Shown: positions 47,383 to 56,664, numbered from the stretch's first letter. The stretch is 64,000 bases of DNA from Sporolituus thermophilus DSM 23256 (GCF_900102435.1 NZ_FNBU01000004.1:78460-142459), one strand, 5' to 3'. Translations and numbers: made by a program. The notes: a model not told the origin generated them from the letters alone.

Positions 47383-47721
47383 ATGATGGGCGCGTGGTAT
47401 AAAGAGCTTAAAGTTGCCATTACGGTAATCGACAAAGAGGGCAAAATAGTGGAGATGAACGATAAGGCCTGCCAAGTGTTTGAAAAATACGGCGGTAGCC
47501 AGCTTATCGGTCAAAACGTATTTTCCTGCCATTCCGAGTCTTCACGCCAAAAAATAGCGCGTTTAATCGCCAATCAGGAAACCAATTGTTATACCATTGA
47601 AAAAGACGGCGTAAAAAAGCTTATTTATCAGACGCCGTGGTATCAAAACGGCCAAATCGGCGGTTTGGTCGAATTATCACTGGAAATACCCTTTGAGATG
47701 CCGCACTTTGTGCGTACATGA
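47383..47721 (+). CDS. Stand-alone PAS-domain protein
   Basis: 112 residues, PAS fold only: KVAITVIDKEGKIVEMNDKACQVFEKYGGSQLIGQNVFSCH then IARLIANQETNCYTIEKDGVKKLIYQTPW. No kinase or output domain. AAAGGTGAG precedes it. A free PAS domain could be a redox or ligand sensor; the partner is unknown. It converges on the acyl-CoA ligase. Confidence 0.8.
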   Translation: MMGAWYKELKVAITVIDKEGKIVEMNDKACQVFEKYGGSQLIGQNVFSCHSESSRQKIARLIANQETNCYTIEKDGVKKLIYQTPWYQNGQIGGLVELSLEIPFEMPHFVRT

Positions 47722-47833
47722 CTTTCTACCCCGGAAAGTGGCGATCGGAAAGTTGAAAGTGGTAGACCGGTTTTACGTTCCAGCGCATGTGGTGCCGATT
47801 TATCGGCATAAATCTTTGCGGTAGGGTTTTTTA

Positions 47834-49333
47834 CTAGCCTGCCTGACCGCTAGCCGTCTGTGTCACTTGATCCCGCAAGACACGTTTCAGGATTTTGCCT
47901 GTCTGGTTTTTCGGCAGAGCATCAACGAGAATGAAATCACGGGGGATTTTGTAACCGGCCAGGTTGGCTTGGAGGTATTCCCGGATCGCCCGCTTGTCGA
48001 AGGTATAGCCCTCGGCCATGACAAGGTAAGCGCAGGCCGCTTGTCCGCGCAGTTCATCGGGCACACCGATAACAGCCGCTTCGGTTACGCCCGGATAGGC
48101 GTATAGAAGTTCTTCGATTTCGCGGGGGTAAATGTTTTCTCCGTTGGATATGATCATATCTTTTAAACGGTCAACGATATAGAAATAGCCTTCAGTATCC
48201 TGGTAAGCGAGATCACCGGTGTGGAGCCAACCGTTTTTAAGCGCCCGGGAAGTTTCTAGCGGTAAGTTGAAGTAGCCTTGCATCACACTGGGACCTTTTA
48301 CCAGTATCTCGCCAACTACGCCGGGTGGCAAAGTTTCGCCGTTTGGGCCGGCGATTTTGACTTCAAGTCCTGGGAGCGCTTTGCCGACCGAGTAGTATTT
48401 TGTTTTGTGGGGCGGGTTTAACGTTACGACCGGAGACGCCTCTGAAAGCCCGTACCCTTCAATAATATTTTTTCCGTATTTTTCCAAGAATAATTTTGCT
48501 ATTTTTTCCGGGAGGGATGCCCCGCCGGATACGAAAAATTTTACGCCAGCCAGGTCCGTCACTTCCCCGGTGCGGACTAAAACGTTATAGATCGGCGGGA
48601 CGGCATATACTACCGTTACGCCGTATTCTTTTATAGCGGCAAGAGTTTCCTTGGGCGAAAAGGCTTCCAGTATCGTGACTGATGCTCCGCAAAGGAGCGG
48701 ATTAAGGACGGCACAGGTCCAGGCGAAACAATGGTACATAGGAAGTACACACAGGACATTATCTTCCGCACAAACTGGCAGTACTTCCCGGAAAGCTCCG
48801 GCGTTGCTGACAAGGTTTTTATGGGTCAGAACTGCCCCTTTAGGATTGCCGGTTGTCCCCGAAGTATAGATGATTGCACAGGGATGGTCGTCAGTAAAGC
48901 CGGTGAGCGGCGGTGTAGCGCCGTCAATAGTTTCTTGAGTCAGGGTTTGTTTGAAATCGGGGATAACGAGCTGGGTTAAATCCTGCGCATAGCCGTAATG
49001 TTCAAGCTCGGCAGCCAGGTTCAATTTTTGCGCCGTGACCAGATGCTTCATCTGGGCATCTTTGACAATATAGGCGATCTCGCGGGCGGTAAGCTGAAAG
49101 TTAAGTGGCACCACGACGGCTCCCAAGCTTACCACCGCCATGTAGCTATATACAAACTCGACGGAGTTGCGCGAGAATAGACCGACGTTTTCGCCAGGGC
49201 GGATACCGGACTTATAGAAAAAATTCCGGTAGTTTTCTACTTGTTCTCGTAGCTGTTTATAGGTTACGTTTTCTTTACCGTAAAAAGCCACGTTATTATC
49301 TGTTCCTTGGTTAATAAGCTGGTGAACGAGCAA
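47834..49333 (-). CDS. AMP-forming acyl-CoA ligase
   Basis: 499 residues from TTG 49333 (GAGAGGGG seven bases before it). ANL-superfamily motifs: P-loop YTSGTTGNPKGAVLTH (about 160-175), YGLSEASPVV, GDLAYQDTEGYF and the C-terminal catalytic lysine PKNQTGKILKR. It activates a fatty or aromatic acid with CoA. No neighbour shares the pathway clearly. Confidence 0.9.
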   Translation of the reverse strand: MLVHQLINQGTDNNVAFYGKENVTYKQLREQVENYRNFFYKSGIRPGENVGLFSRNSVEFVYSYMAVVSLGAVVVPLNFQLTAREIAYIVKDAQMKHLVTAQKLNLAAELEHYGYAQDLTQLVIPDFKQTLTQETIDGATPPLTGFTDDHPCAIIYTSGTTGNPKGAVLTHKNLVSNAGAFREVLPVCAEDNVLCVLPMYHCFAWTCAVLNPLLCGASVTILEAFSPKETLAAIKEYGVTVVYAVPPIYNVLVRTGEVTDLAGVKFFVSGGASLPEKIAKLFLEKYGKNIIEGYGLSEASPVVTLNPPHKTKYYSVGKALPGLEVKIAGPNGETLPPGVVGEILVKGPSVMQGYFNLPLETSRALKNGWLHTGDLAYQDTEGYFYIVDRLKDMIISNGENIYPREIEELLYAYPGVTEAAVIGVPDELRGQAACAYLVMAEGYTFDKRAIREYLQANLAGYKIPRDFILVDALPKNQTGKILKRVLRDQVTQTASGQAG

Positions 49334-49486
49334 GCATATACCCCTCTCTTACTGTAAAATTAAGCATGCACATTCGCCATTGTATCCTGAAAAAACAAAA
49401 ATGTCTAGGAAAACAATGAGGTTTTTAATGCCTGCGTCATGGCTGTGGAATTTAGCGGGCATAGAGAAGGCCATACGGCGAATCTT

Positions 49487-49528
49487 AAAAAAAGCTATTT
49501 ACCGGGTGAACGGTAAATAGCTTTTTTT
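49487..49528. terminator. Isolated bidirectional terminator
   Basis: 18-bp perfect arms (49487-49504, 49511-49528) with a GGTGAA loop and T7 on both strands. No gene ends here on either strand, which suggests a lost gene or small RNA. The rest of 49334-49690 has no supported gene. Confidence 0.85.
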
Positions 49529-49690
49529 GGATATCAGAAAATATACTATATGTTTTACGCAAATTTTTTTTTACAGGCCTAACCTTTAAGCAGTATCGCC
49601 GCTGAATTTTTCGTCTGCAGCTACATACTTTACGCCTGGCGAAGACATATTAAAACTAAAAGCTGGTTTAGCTTGGGCGGAGGTAGTTCA

Positions 49691-49948
49691 ATGGAAAAGA
49701 TTCGTTACTTTATTACCAAAAATTGCAAGAAATGTGACGCTTGTTTGGAACATTGCCCGGAAGGCGCCGTGAGCGACGGTAAAGACGGGAATATCGTCAA
49801 TGACAACTGCACCGGTTGCGCTGAGTGCGAAGCGATGTGTCCTAATGGCGCCATTGTCAGGGAAACCGACCCCTACCGCACGATTAACCGGGAGATGGAT
49901 TCCTTCTTTGGCGGCGGGGCATGGCCGCTGGGTGACCGTAAAAGGTAA
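49691..49948 (+). CDS. Two-cluster [4Fe-4S] ferredoxin
   Basis: 85 residues. Two CxxCxxCxxxCP motifs: CKKCDACLEHCP and CTGCAECEAMCP. GGAGGTAG precedes ATG 49691. A C-terminal extension follows (DSFFGGGAWPLGDRKR). It is 36 bp before cstA and may be co-transcribed; the pairing is unusual. Confidence 0.9.
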   Translation: MEKIRYFITKNCKKCDACLEHCPEGAVSDGKDGNIVNDNCTGCAECEAMCPNGAIVRETDPYRTINREMDSFFGGGAWPLGDRKR

Positions 49949-49983
49949 ATTAGGCGAAACTGTTGACGAAGGGTGGGTTTAGT

Positions 49984-51744
49984 ATGAATGCGATATACCT
50001 TGTTTTGATTGCGGCCCTTGTTTTAACGCTGGCCTACCGCTACTACGGCTATTTCCTGGTTACCAAAGTCCTCGTCATCGACCCGCAAAAAACAACGCCA
50101 GCCCACCGGTTAAATGATGGGCGTGACTATCTTCCCACCAACAAATGGGTAGTTTTTGGTCACCATTTTGCCGCGATAGCCGGAGCCGGGCCGCTGGTGG
50201 GGCCGGTATTGGCCGCTCAGTTCGGTTATGTGCCGGGGATGCTATGGCTGCTGATTGGCGCCGTCCTGGCCGGCGCTGTCCATGATACTGTCATCCTGTT
50301 CGCTTCGGTGCGCCATAATGGTCGGTCACTGGCCGAAATTGCCAAAGATGAGGTCAGTAAGGTGACAGGCGTAGCTACCAACTTCGCCGTTCTCCTAATT
50401 GTATTGCTGGCCATGGCCGGTCTGGCGATCGTCGTTGTTCATGCTCTTCATGACAATCCTTGGGGCACTTTTACCGTGGCATCGACTATCCCTAGCGCCA
50501 TGCTTATCGGCATTTATATGCATATGTTGCGGCCCGGGCATATCCGCGAAGCTTCGATTATGGGCGTGATATTGGTGCTGCTGGGCGTCATCGCCGGACC
50601 GTATGTAAAAGCGTCTGCACTTGCCAATTGGTTTTTGTATGACGAAAAACAGTTCAAAATCCTGCTGCCTACCTATGGCTTTCTGGCCGCCGTTTTACCG
50701 GTTTGGCTGCTGCTTGCGCCCCGCGACTATCTTAGTTCATATATGAAAATAGGCACCATTGCCGCTTTGGCCCTGGGAATTATCATTGTGCGTCCCGAAA
50801 TTCACGCCGAACCTTTTACCCAGTTTATCAACGGCGGCGGGCCCATAATCCCTGGCCCCGTATGGCCATTTCTGATGATTACCATCGCTTGTGGCGCCAT
50901 TTCCGGCTTCCATGCCCTCATTGGGTCGGGGACAACGCCGAAACTGATTGATAACGAACGCGATATCCAACTGGTAGGCTTTGGCGCCATGCTGACCGAG
51001 TCTTTCGTTGGAGTCATGGCCCTTATCGCCGCCACTGTCCTGTTTCCGGGCGACTATTTCGCCATCAATACGCCCAAAGCCGTTTTCGATCAATTGGCTC
51101 CCCTTGGTTATACCATGCAAAAACTGCCCGAACTTTCCGCGCTGGTCGGAGAAAACGTGGCTCACCGCCCCGGCGGCGCCGTTTCGCTGGCCGTTGGCAT
51201 GGCTTATATCTTTTCCAGCATTCCCGGCTTGAAAGCATTAATGGCTTATTGGTACCAGTTCGCCATCATGTTTGAGGCCTTGTTCATCCTGACCACCATC
51301 GATGCCGGCACGCGTGTCGCCCGTTATATCGTTCAGGATACCCTCGGCCGGGTATATGAACCTTTTCGGAAAGTGAATTGGTGGCCGGGCGTGCTTATCA
51401 CCAGTTTTCTTGTTTCTTTCGGCTGGGGTTACTTGCTCTACGGCGGCAGTGTATCAACCATCTGGCCGATTTTCGGTGTATCTAACCAACTTTTGGCTAC
51501 CCTGGCGCTGGCCATCGGTACTACTATTATTCTCAAGCATCGCAAGCGCTGGGATTATGCCATGATTACCCTCGTTCCCACCATGTTGCTGTTTGTCACC
51601 ACGGTAACAGCCGGGGTGCAGTCGGTTATTACCAATTATTGGCCTAAGGGCATGATCCTTAATACCGTGCTTATGGTGCTGATGATCATTGCCGTAATTG
51701 TGATTATTGTTGATTCCGCTTACCGGTGGACAAAAATTAAATAG
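49984..51744 (+). CDS. cstA: CstA-family carbon starvation transporter
   Basis: 586 residues from ATG 49984, about sixteen helices. HRLNDGRDYLPTNKWVVFGHHFAAIAGAGPLVGPVLAAQFG is the CstA signature. CstA-type proteins take up pyruvate and possibly peptides. AAGGGTGG upstream, terminator downstream. Confidence 0.94.
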   Translation: MNAIYLVLIAALVLTLAYRYYGYFLVTKVLVIDPQKTTPAHRLNDGRDYLPTNKWVVFGHHFAAIAGAGPLVGPVLAAQFGYVPGMLWLLIGAVLAGAVHDTVILFASVRHNGRSLAEIAKDEVSKVTGVATNFAVLLIVLLAMAGLAIVVVHALHDNPWGTFTVASTIPSAMLIGIYMHMLRPGHIREASIMGVILVLLGVIAGPYVKASALANWFLYDEKQFKILLPTYGFLAAVLPVWLLLAPRDYLSSYMKIGTIAALALGIIIVRPEIHAEPFTQFINGGGPIIPGPVWPFLMITIACGAISGFHALIGSGTTPKLIDNERDIQLVGFGAMLTESFVGVMALIAATVLFPGDYFAINTPKAVFDQLAPLGYTMQKLPELSALVGENVAHRPGGAVSLAVGMAYIFSSIPGLKALMAYWYQFAIMFEALFILTTIDAGTRVARYIVQDTLGRVYEPFRKVNWWPGVLITSFLVSFGWGYLLYGGSVSTIWPIFGVSNQLLATLALAIGTTIILKHRKRWDYAMITLVPTMLLFVTTVTAGVQSVITNYWPKGMILNTVLMVLMIIAVIVIIVDSAYRWTKIK

Positions 51745-51764
51745 CCCGGCAGGGCTATTTTTTT
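51741..51764 (+). terminator. Terminator after cstA
   Basis: 7-bp stem ATAGCCC / GGGCTAT, GGCA loop, T6. Overlaps the stop codon. Confidence 0.82.
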
Positions 51765-51829
51765 GTGCGGCAGGTACTGATCGGTTCTGCGCCGAATGAT
51801 TGAACATCTCTTATGAGGAGGGGGTTTAG

Positions 51830-52828
51830 TTGGAACAAGTTCTGCCCAATCTCTACCGGGTGGAAGTTCCCTTACCGAACAATCCTTTGCGGGCGCTCAA
51901 TTCTTATCTGGTCGTTGGACCGCGGCGCAGCCTGCTTATTGATACCGGTCTTAACCGGGAGGAATGTCGCGAGGCCCTGCTGGGGGCGCTGACCGCTTTG
52001 GGTATCGACTTGGCAAATATCGACTTTTTCATTACTCATTTACACGCCGATCATTCCGGATTGATTGGTGAGCTCGCCGGTCCAGAGACGACAATATATG
52101 CTTCGGCCGCCGATGCGGCGATCATTAACTCCATGGGCATTGTAACCGAGCATTGGGACCGCATGGCCGCCTATGCGCGGCGCAGCGGTTTTCCTGACGA
52201 AACCCTGGCGGAGGCTATTCGCAAGCATCCGGGAGTACGGTTTTCCACCCGCCGACCGGTGCCGTTTACAACTGTGCACGAAGGTTATCGCCTGGCTATT
52301 GGCGACTATGAATTTACATGCATTACCACTCCCGGACATACAGCCGGCCATGTCTGCCTTTATGAACCTAACCGGAAAATTCTGTTTTCCGGCGACCATA
52401 TTCTTGACCATATTACGCCCAATATCTCGCTCTGGTCAGACGAAGAAAATGTATTGGCCGTATATCTTGCCAGCCTGGAAAAAGTCCGCCGTCTGCCGGT
52501 CAAGCTTGTGCTGCCCGGGCACCGCCGTATATTTTCCGACTGCCGGCGGCGAATTGACGAACTGACTGAACATCATCGGCAGCGCCTTGCGGAAATCCTG
52601 GGCATCCTGGAAGAGGGCAACGCCTTCAGTGCTTACGAAGTGGCGGCACGGATGCGGTGGGACTTGTCCTATCCCACCTGGGAAGAATTCCCGCCGCCCC
52701 AGAAGTGGTTTGCGGTTGGCGAGGCGATTGCTCACCTGCGGTACTTGGAGAACCAGGGACAAATCCGCCGTGTTGGCTGCGGGCCGGTGATCACCTTCGC
52801 ACAAAACGAGAACATCCGCACAGGTTAA
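51830..52828 (+). CDS. MBL-fold metallohydrolase with C-terminal winged helix
   Basis: 332 residues from TTG 51830 (GGAGGGGG upstream). Zinc motif THLHADHSG near residues 67-75, then GHTAGHVCLYEP and SGDHILDHITPN. A C-terminal helical domain (about 240-320) resembles that of beta-lactamase-like thioesterases or RNase Z-type hydrolases. Substrate unknown. Confidence 0.87.
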   Translation: MEQVLPNLYRVEVPLPNNPLRALNSYLVVGPRRSLLIDTGLNREECREALLGALTALGIDLANIDFFITHLHADHSGLIGELAGPETTIYASAADAAIINSMGIVTEHWDRMAAYARRSGFPDETLAEAIRKHPGVRFSTRRPVPFTTVHEGYRLAIGDYEFTCITTPGHTAGHVCLYEPNRKILFSGDHILDHITPNISLWSDEENVLAVYLASLEKVRRLPVKLVLPGHRRIFSDCRRRIDELTEHHRQRLAEILGILEEGNAFSAYEVAARMRWDLSYPTWEEFPPPQKWFAVGEAIAHLRYLENQGQIRRVGCGPVITFAQNENIRTG

Positions 52829-52833
52829 ACCAA

Positions 52834-52866
52834 AAGAGCTGCCAGAGGTTGGCAGCTCTTAAATAA
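52834..52866 (+). terminator. Terminator after the MBL gene
   Basis: 11-bp stem AAGAGCTGCCA / TGGCAGCTCTT, GAGGT loop, AAATAAT tail. Confidence 0.75.
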
Positions 52867-52892
52867 TATCTGGAGACACCGGCCTACGCCAT

Positions 52893-53072
52893 CTACATCA
52901 AATCAAAACGGTGATTTTTCGTTCTTTTCGCGTGCAGATAGTCTTCAATCTGTTGCGTCAATAGTTTGTTATTCGCCTCGATCATCTCGGCGACGGCGGC
53001 GGTAACATCATGTGTCGTCTGCATTGTTTGCCCCGCGACCTGGAGGAGTTGTTCTTTGTTCATACCCAGCAT
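52893..53072 (-). CDS. Small hypothetical coiled-coil-like protein (59 residues)
   Basis: Minus-strand ATG at 53072 with a near-perfect AAGGAGGTG eight bases upstream. The frame runs 59 codons to TAG and begins MLGMNKEQLLQVAGQTMQTT. It is alanine-, glutamine- and glutamate-rich, probably helical (TAAVAEMIEANNKLLTQQIEDYL), with a basic tail. It converges on the MBL gene. No family is recognised. Too short for routine gene finding, but the initiation signal is strong. Confidence 0.72.
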   Translation of the reverse strand: MLGMNKEQLLQVAGQTMQTTHDVTAAVAEMIEANNKLLTQQIEDYLHAKRTKNHRFDLM

Positions 53073-53160
53073 GGTTTCACCTCCTTGCTCCTATTAGTAT
53101 GTGCGCTTACTTGACTGTTCCCTCAGAATACCGGCTAACATTATTTAGCAGGTAAAGCAA

Positions 53161-53175
53161 ATTATCATTATCATC
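53161..53175 (+). promoter_or_regulatory. Fur-like box before the first terC
   Basis: Two adjacent ATTATC hexamers (53161-53172) then AT, the reverse of the GATAAT repeats of Fur sites, 60 bp before the terC start. Predicted from sequence only. Confidence 0.45.
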
Positions 53176-53234
53176 ACCGGGGGAAAACTAAAAGCGTCGG
53201 TTTTAGTCTGGTGGTCAGGAGGTTGATGCGACGA

Positions 53235-53909
53235 ATGGATGCGAGTTTCTGGGTCGGTTTGTTCAGCATTACCACAATCAATTTATTACTAAGCGGTGAC
53301 AATGCTTTGGTAATTGCTCTGGCCAGTCGCAATCTTCCCGCCCGGCAGCAGCGCTCGGCCGTTTTTTACGGAGGCGCTGGCGCGATTATTCTGCGAATTA
53401 TCCTGACCTTTATTGCTATTTTCTTATTGCAAATACCATATTTGCAACTATTGGGCGGACTATTACTGCTATGGGTAGCTATTAAGCTTATCAGCGGCGA
53501 GGAAAAAACTCATGAGGAAATCGAAGCGGCAAGCAGCTTATGGGCGGCGGTCAAGACTATCTTGGTTGCCGACTTGGTAATGAGTCTTGATAATGTATTA
53601 GCCATAGCCGGGATTGCCAAGGGCAACATTCCGCTTCTGGTTATTGGCCTTGGCATTAGTATTCCCATCATTATTGGGGGCAGTAGAGCTATTATGTTGC
53701 TGATGGAGCGCTGGCCGGTTGTAATTTTGTTTGGTGCGGCTTTTCTCGGCTGGACAGCCGGGGAAATGGTGCTGGCCGATAAGCAAGTCGGAATTTGGCT
53801 GGCGGCCTATCCTTGGGCTCACTGGGCGATCCCGGCGCTGTTTGCCGCCGTCGTGGTTGTCATAGATCTAATCCAAAAGCAACGGGACAGAAAAAGGGGT
53901 TCTGCTTAA
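53235..53909 (+). CDS. TerC/YjbE-family integral membrane protein, copy 1
   Basis: 224 residues from ATG 53235. Start alignment with the second copy (60127) supports this choice; AGGAGG is 12 bases away. Six or seven helices; the motifs INLLLSGDNALVIALASRNLP and MSLDNVLAIAGIAKGN contain the conserved aspartates and asparagines. The family exports Mn2+ or assists metal loading of secreted enzymes. No riboswitch precedes this copy. Confidence 0.88.
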   Translation: MDASFWVGLFSITTINLLLSGDNALVIALASRNLPARQQRSAVFYGGAGAIILRIILTFIAIFLLQIPYLQLLGGLLLLWVAIKLISGEEKTHEEIEAASSLWAAVKTILVADLVMSLDNVLAIAGIAKGNIPLLVIGLGISIPIIIGGSRAIMLLMERWPVVILFGAAFLGWTAGEMVLADKQVGIWLAAYPWAHWAIPALFAAVVVVIDLIQKQRDRKRGSA

Positions 53910-53915
53910 AGCTAC

Positions 53916-53954
53916 ATAAGGCCTAACCTCCCGCTGACAGAGGTTAGGCCTTAT
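53916..53954. terminator. Terminator after terC copy 1
   Basis: 15-bp perfect stem ATAAGGCCTAACCTC / GAGGTTAGGCCTTAT with a 9-nt loop. Confidence 0.85.
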
Positions 53955-53967
53955 TCATAGGTAATGA

Positions 53968-54100
53968 TTACCTGGCAAATAAATCGCTGCTCAAGTACTT
54001 CATGCCGCTATCACAGAGGATAGTGACAATCGTTGTTCCTTAGGGGCGTGTTGCCGATGGCCTCGAGGATAGACGAGCAAACTTTGGACCGGTAGTTCAT
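53968..54100 (-). pseudogene. cysK: Internally deleted cysteine synthase remnant
   Basis: On the minus strand an ATG at 54100 starts the cysteine synthase-like N-terminus (SSILEAIGNTPL, residues 9-20). After that the frame shifts. From about 54031 the reading frame encodes the typical C-terminus TIVTILCDSGMKYLSSDLF and a stop at 53968. About 260 codons containing the PLP lysine are missing between the two ends. Full CysK has about 300-310 residues. The remnant lies between terC and an amidase. Confidence 0.72.
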
Positions 54101-54216
54101 CTACTATTAACTGTTTGGCAGTGCTAAATCCTCCCGGAATTTAATTGGTGACTTTAGCGGAATGTATTGCATAGGATGTAAAAATAGCTACGCTAAGGCC
54201 GAAGGAGGGTAAAGCA

Positions 54217-54747
54217 GTGCGCCATATTGAACTTGTTGATGTCTGCCGCATGGCCCGTGAAGCGCGCGGCGAGATTGACCGCATTTTTCTCCACTGGTCC
54301 GCCGGCCATTATGGACAGCCATATCCGGATTACCACATTAATATCGACAAAGAGGGAGAAATCTATACCCCTGTTGAAAGCTTAACCGAAGTGCTCGCAC
54401 ATACCTGGCGGCAAAACACGGGTTCTGTGGGAGTATCCATCCTGTGCTGCGCCTATGCTACATCAAATGACCTGGGACCACAGCCGCCGACAGAACCACA
54501 GATTGAGTGCATGGCGCAAATCATCGCCATTTTGTGCCGCGAGCTGGGGCTGCCTATCGATTATGACCATGTGCGTACTCACGCTGAACAGGCGAATATC
54601 GACGGCTATGGGCCGGATACTACCTGGGAACGCTGGGACCTCTGGTTTTTGCATAATGGCGACGAACTGGGGAGCGGCGGCGATGTTTTGAGGGGTAAAG
54701 CAATTTTTTACCTTGAAAGAGAGTTTCAGGATTTTAATTGTGAATAG
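54217..54747 (+). CDS. N-acetylmuramoyl-L-alanine amidase (amidase_2-like)
   Basis: 176 residues from GTG 54217 (GAAGGAGGG upstream). IDRIFLHWSAGHYGQPYPDYHINIDKEGEIYT has the first zinc histidine, and DHVRTHAEQANIDGYGPDTTWERWDL the second region. No signal peptide or wall-binding repeat, so release may depend on a phage-like or lysis route. Hydrolyses the lactyl-amide bond of peptidoglycan. Confidence 0.86.
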   Translation: MRHIELVDVCRMAREARGEIDRIFLHWSAGHYGQPYPDYHINIDKEGEIYTPVESLTEVLAHTWRQNTGSVGVSILCCAYATSNDLGPQPPTEPQIECMAQIIAILCRELGLPIDYDHVRTHAEQANIDGYGPDTTWERWDLWFLHNGDELGSGGDVLRGKAIFYLEREFQDFNCE

Positions 54748-54775
54748 AAAAGCGTCCCTGGGGACGCTTTTTTTA
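54748..54775 (+). terminator. Terminator after the amidase
   Basis: 10-bp stem AAAGCGTCCC / GGGACGCTTT, T-rich tail. The 54776-54983 stretch holds no supported gene. Confidence 0.85.
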
Positions 54776-54983
54776 TGGTGTGTCCGGCATGAACCCAAGC
54801 ATACTTGGTAAACATGGACGAGCTGCTGTGAAATTGATAGCAGCGAAGATGTATCGGGGAAATAGCTGTTTAAAACAGAGCAGGATAAAAATTGGCACGC
54901 ACGAATAATTTAGCGGATTAATCATAACCGGCAGGTAACTGTTATTTAAAAGTCAATTCGGACAAAAGGAGGAACAAGGCAAC

Positions 54984-56132
54984 TTGAAGACTTGGAAAAA
55001 CAATAATCGGATTCCGATAAAATGTTGGACCGATAACATTGAGGACGATTGTTTAAAACAGGCTAATAATCTCGCAAATTTGCCATTTGCTTTTCATCAC
55101 ATCGCGTTAATGCCTGATTGTCATAGCGGTTATGGCATGCCAATAGGCGGAGTGCTGGCAGCTCGTAATGTAGTCGTACCAAATGCCGTGGGCGTTGATA
55201 TTGGGTGCGGCATGGTTGCGGTTAAAACTTCAGCTAGGGAAATCACTACAGAGCAGGTTAAGAAAATACTGGGTAAGGCCAGAGAAGTTATTCCTGTAGG
55301 ATTTAAGCATCATAAAGAGCCACAAGAGAGCGATGTTTTTAAAGAGGCGCCTAACCATATTCCTATAATTAGGCAAGAGTTACAATCTGCTAAGTACCAG
55401 TTGGGAACTTTAGGCGGTGGCAATCATTTTATCGAAATTCAAAAAGGCGACGATGGTTTTATCTGGTTAATGATTCATTCGGGTAGCCGAAATTTAGGTA
55501 AAAAAGTGGCTGACTACTACAATAATAAAGCTGTTGAGTTAAATAAAAAATGGCGCTCGGAAGTACCTAAAGAGTGGGACTTAGCCTTTTTGCCCACCGA
55601 TACAGCAGAAGGGCAAAATTACATTGAAGCTATGAACTTCTGTTTGGCTTTTGCCTACGCCAACAGAAGTAAAATGATGGACCGCTTTGCTAAGATTTTT
55701 TACGATATTACAGGTCACACAACAGTGGAGCAAATTGATGTTCATCACAATTATGCTGCTTTGGAAAAACACTATGGCGAGAGTGTATGGGTTCATCGTA
55801 AAGGTGCAATCAGGATGCGTAAAGGCGAAATAGGGATAATTCCTGGTAGTATGGGAACACCTTCGTATATAGTAGAAGGCCTTGGCAATCCAGAGTCATT
55901 CCATAGCGCTTCTCATGGCGCCGGCCGAAAGATGTCGCGCAGAAAAGCAAATGAAGTAATTACCGAGGAAATGGCGCAAGAAGCAATGAAAGGTATTGTT
56001 TACGGCAGTTTTAATGGCAAATACGACGAGTGCCCGCAGGCGTACAAAGATATCGAAGAGGTAATTGCAAATGAGTTGGATTTAATTAAGCCACTGGTAA
56101 AACTCGTACCTTTAGGCGTGATGAAGGGATAG
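54984..56132 (+). CDS. rtcB: RtcB-type RNA ligase
   Basis: 382 residues from TTG 54984 (AAAGGAGG 11 bases upstream). GVDIGCGMVAVKTS gives the metal-binding cysteine, GGGNHFIEIQ follows, and SHGAGRKMSRRKA carries the GMP-accepting histidine. Joins 2',3'-phosphate and 5'-OH RNA ends in RNA repair. The base composition is visibly more AT-rich than neighbours, which suggests acquisition. No archease gene is adjacent. Confidence 0.93.
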   Translation: MKTWKNNNRIPIKCWTDNIEDDCLKQANNLANLPFAFHHIALMPDCHSGYGMPIGGVLAARNVVVPNAVGVDIGCGMVAVKTSAREITTEQVKKILGKAREVIPVGFKHHKEPQESDVFKEAPNHIPIIRQELQSAKYQLGTLGGGNHFIEIQKGDDGFIWLMIHSGSRNLGKKVADYYNNKAVELNKKWRSEVPKEWDLAFLPTDTAEGQNYIEAMNFCLAFAYANRSKMMDRFAKIFYDITGHTTVEQIDVHHNYAALEKHYGESVWVHRKGAIRMRKGEIGIIPGSMGTPSYIVEGLGNPESFHSASHGAGRKMSRRKANEVITEEMAQEAMKGIVYGSFNGKYDECPQAYKDIEEVIANELDLIKPLVKLVPLGVMKG

Positions 56133-56270
56133 CCGGCCAATACCGCCGAAAGCGACCAGATAATCATCGGATTAGTGATCTAAAGCGGAAATAAATGGAA
56201 CATAGCGCGAATACATTTTGGCAAGCCTTTCAGGCCATCCTAAATCATGATAAAGTTGAGGAGGTGCCAC

Positions 56271-56660
56271 ATGTCTGACGTAGACAAAATGATACTAGAA
56301 CATTTTGTACCTTTCCGGGAAAAAGTAGTGGATGCAATTCAGGCAAAACATCCTTACTTCGTTTCGATGATAGAACATGTCCTATCTGGTAAGCGGAACA
56401 GGCTAGGTCTCAGGGTTACCGAAAACGGTCAAGTGGTTGGCGAGTACACGTTTGAACTGAATGGTATTCGCATTAAACACACCGAGATAGGAAAGATTGA
56501 CCCAGAAGTTCATCATCCTGTTCTGGGTATCCTCAAACCCTGCATTTTAATAGAACGGGCAGCGGTCGAAAAAGCAATAAATGATCCGCTGTTTATGGAT
56601 GAGCCGTTTAAAGCAATCAGTAAGTTATTGCCCAATATTACGATAACATTTCTTTCGTAG
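56271..56660 (+). CDS. Hypothetical protein, 129 residues
   Basis: ATG 56271 with GAGGAGGTG upstream. Soluble, mixed alpha/beta: HFVPFREKVVDAIQAKHPYFVSMIEHVLSG then a strand-rich part (VVGEYTFELNGIRIKHTEIGKI) and helical C-terminus. AT-rich like rtcB. The fold is reminiscent of small sterol-carrier-like domains, but I cannot assign it. Confidence 0.68.
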   Translation: MSDVDKMILEHFVPFREKVVDAIQAKHPYFVSMIEHVLSGKRNRLGLRVTENGQVVGEYTFELNGIRIKHTEIGKIDPEVHHPVLGILKPCILIERAAVEKAINDPLFMDEPFKAISKLLPNITITFLS

Positions 56661-56664
56661 GTTA

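Noticed and set aside
54790..54909. 39-codon open frame after the amidase terminator
   Set aside because: No ribosome-binding site and no similarity that I recognise.
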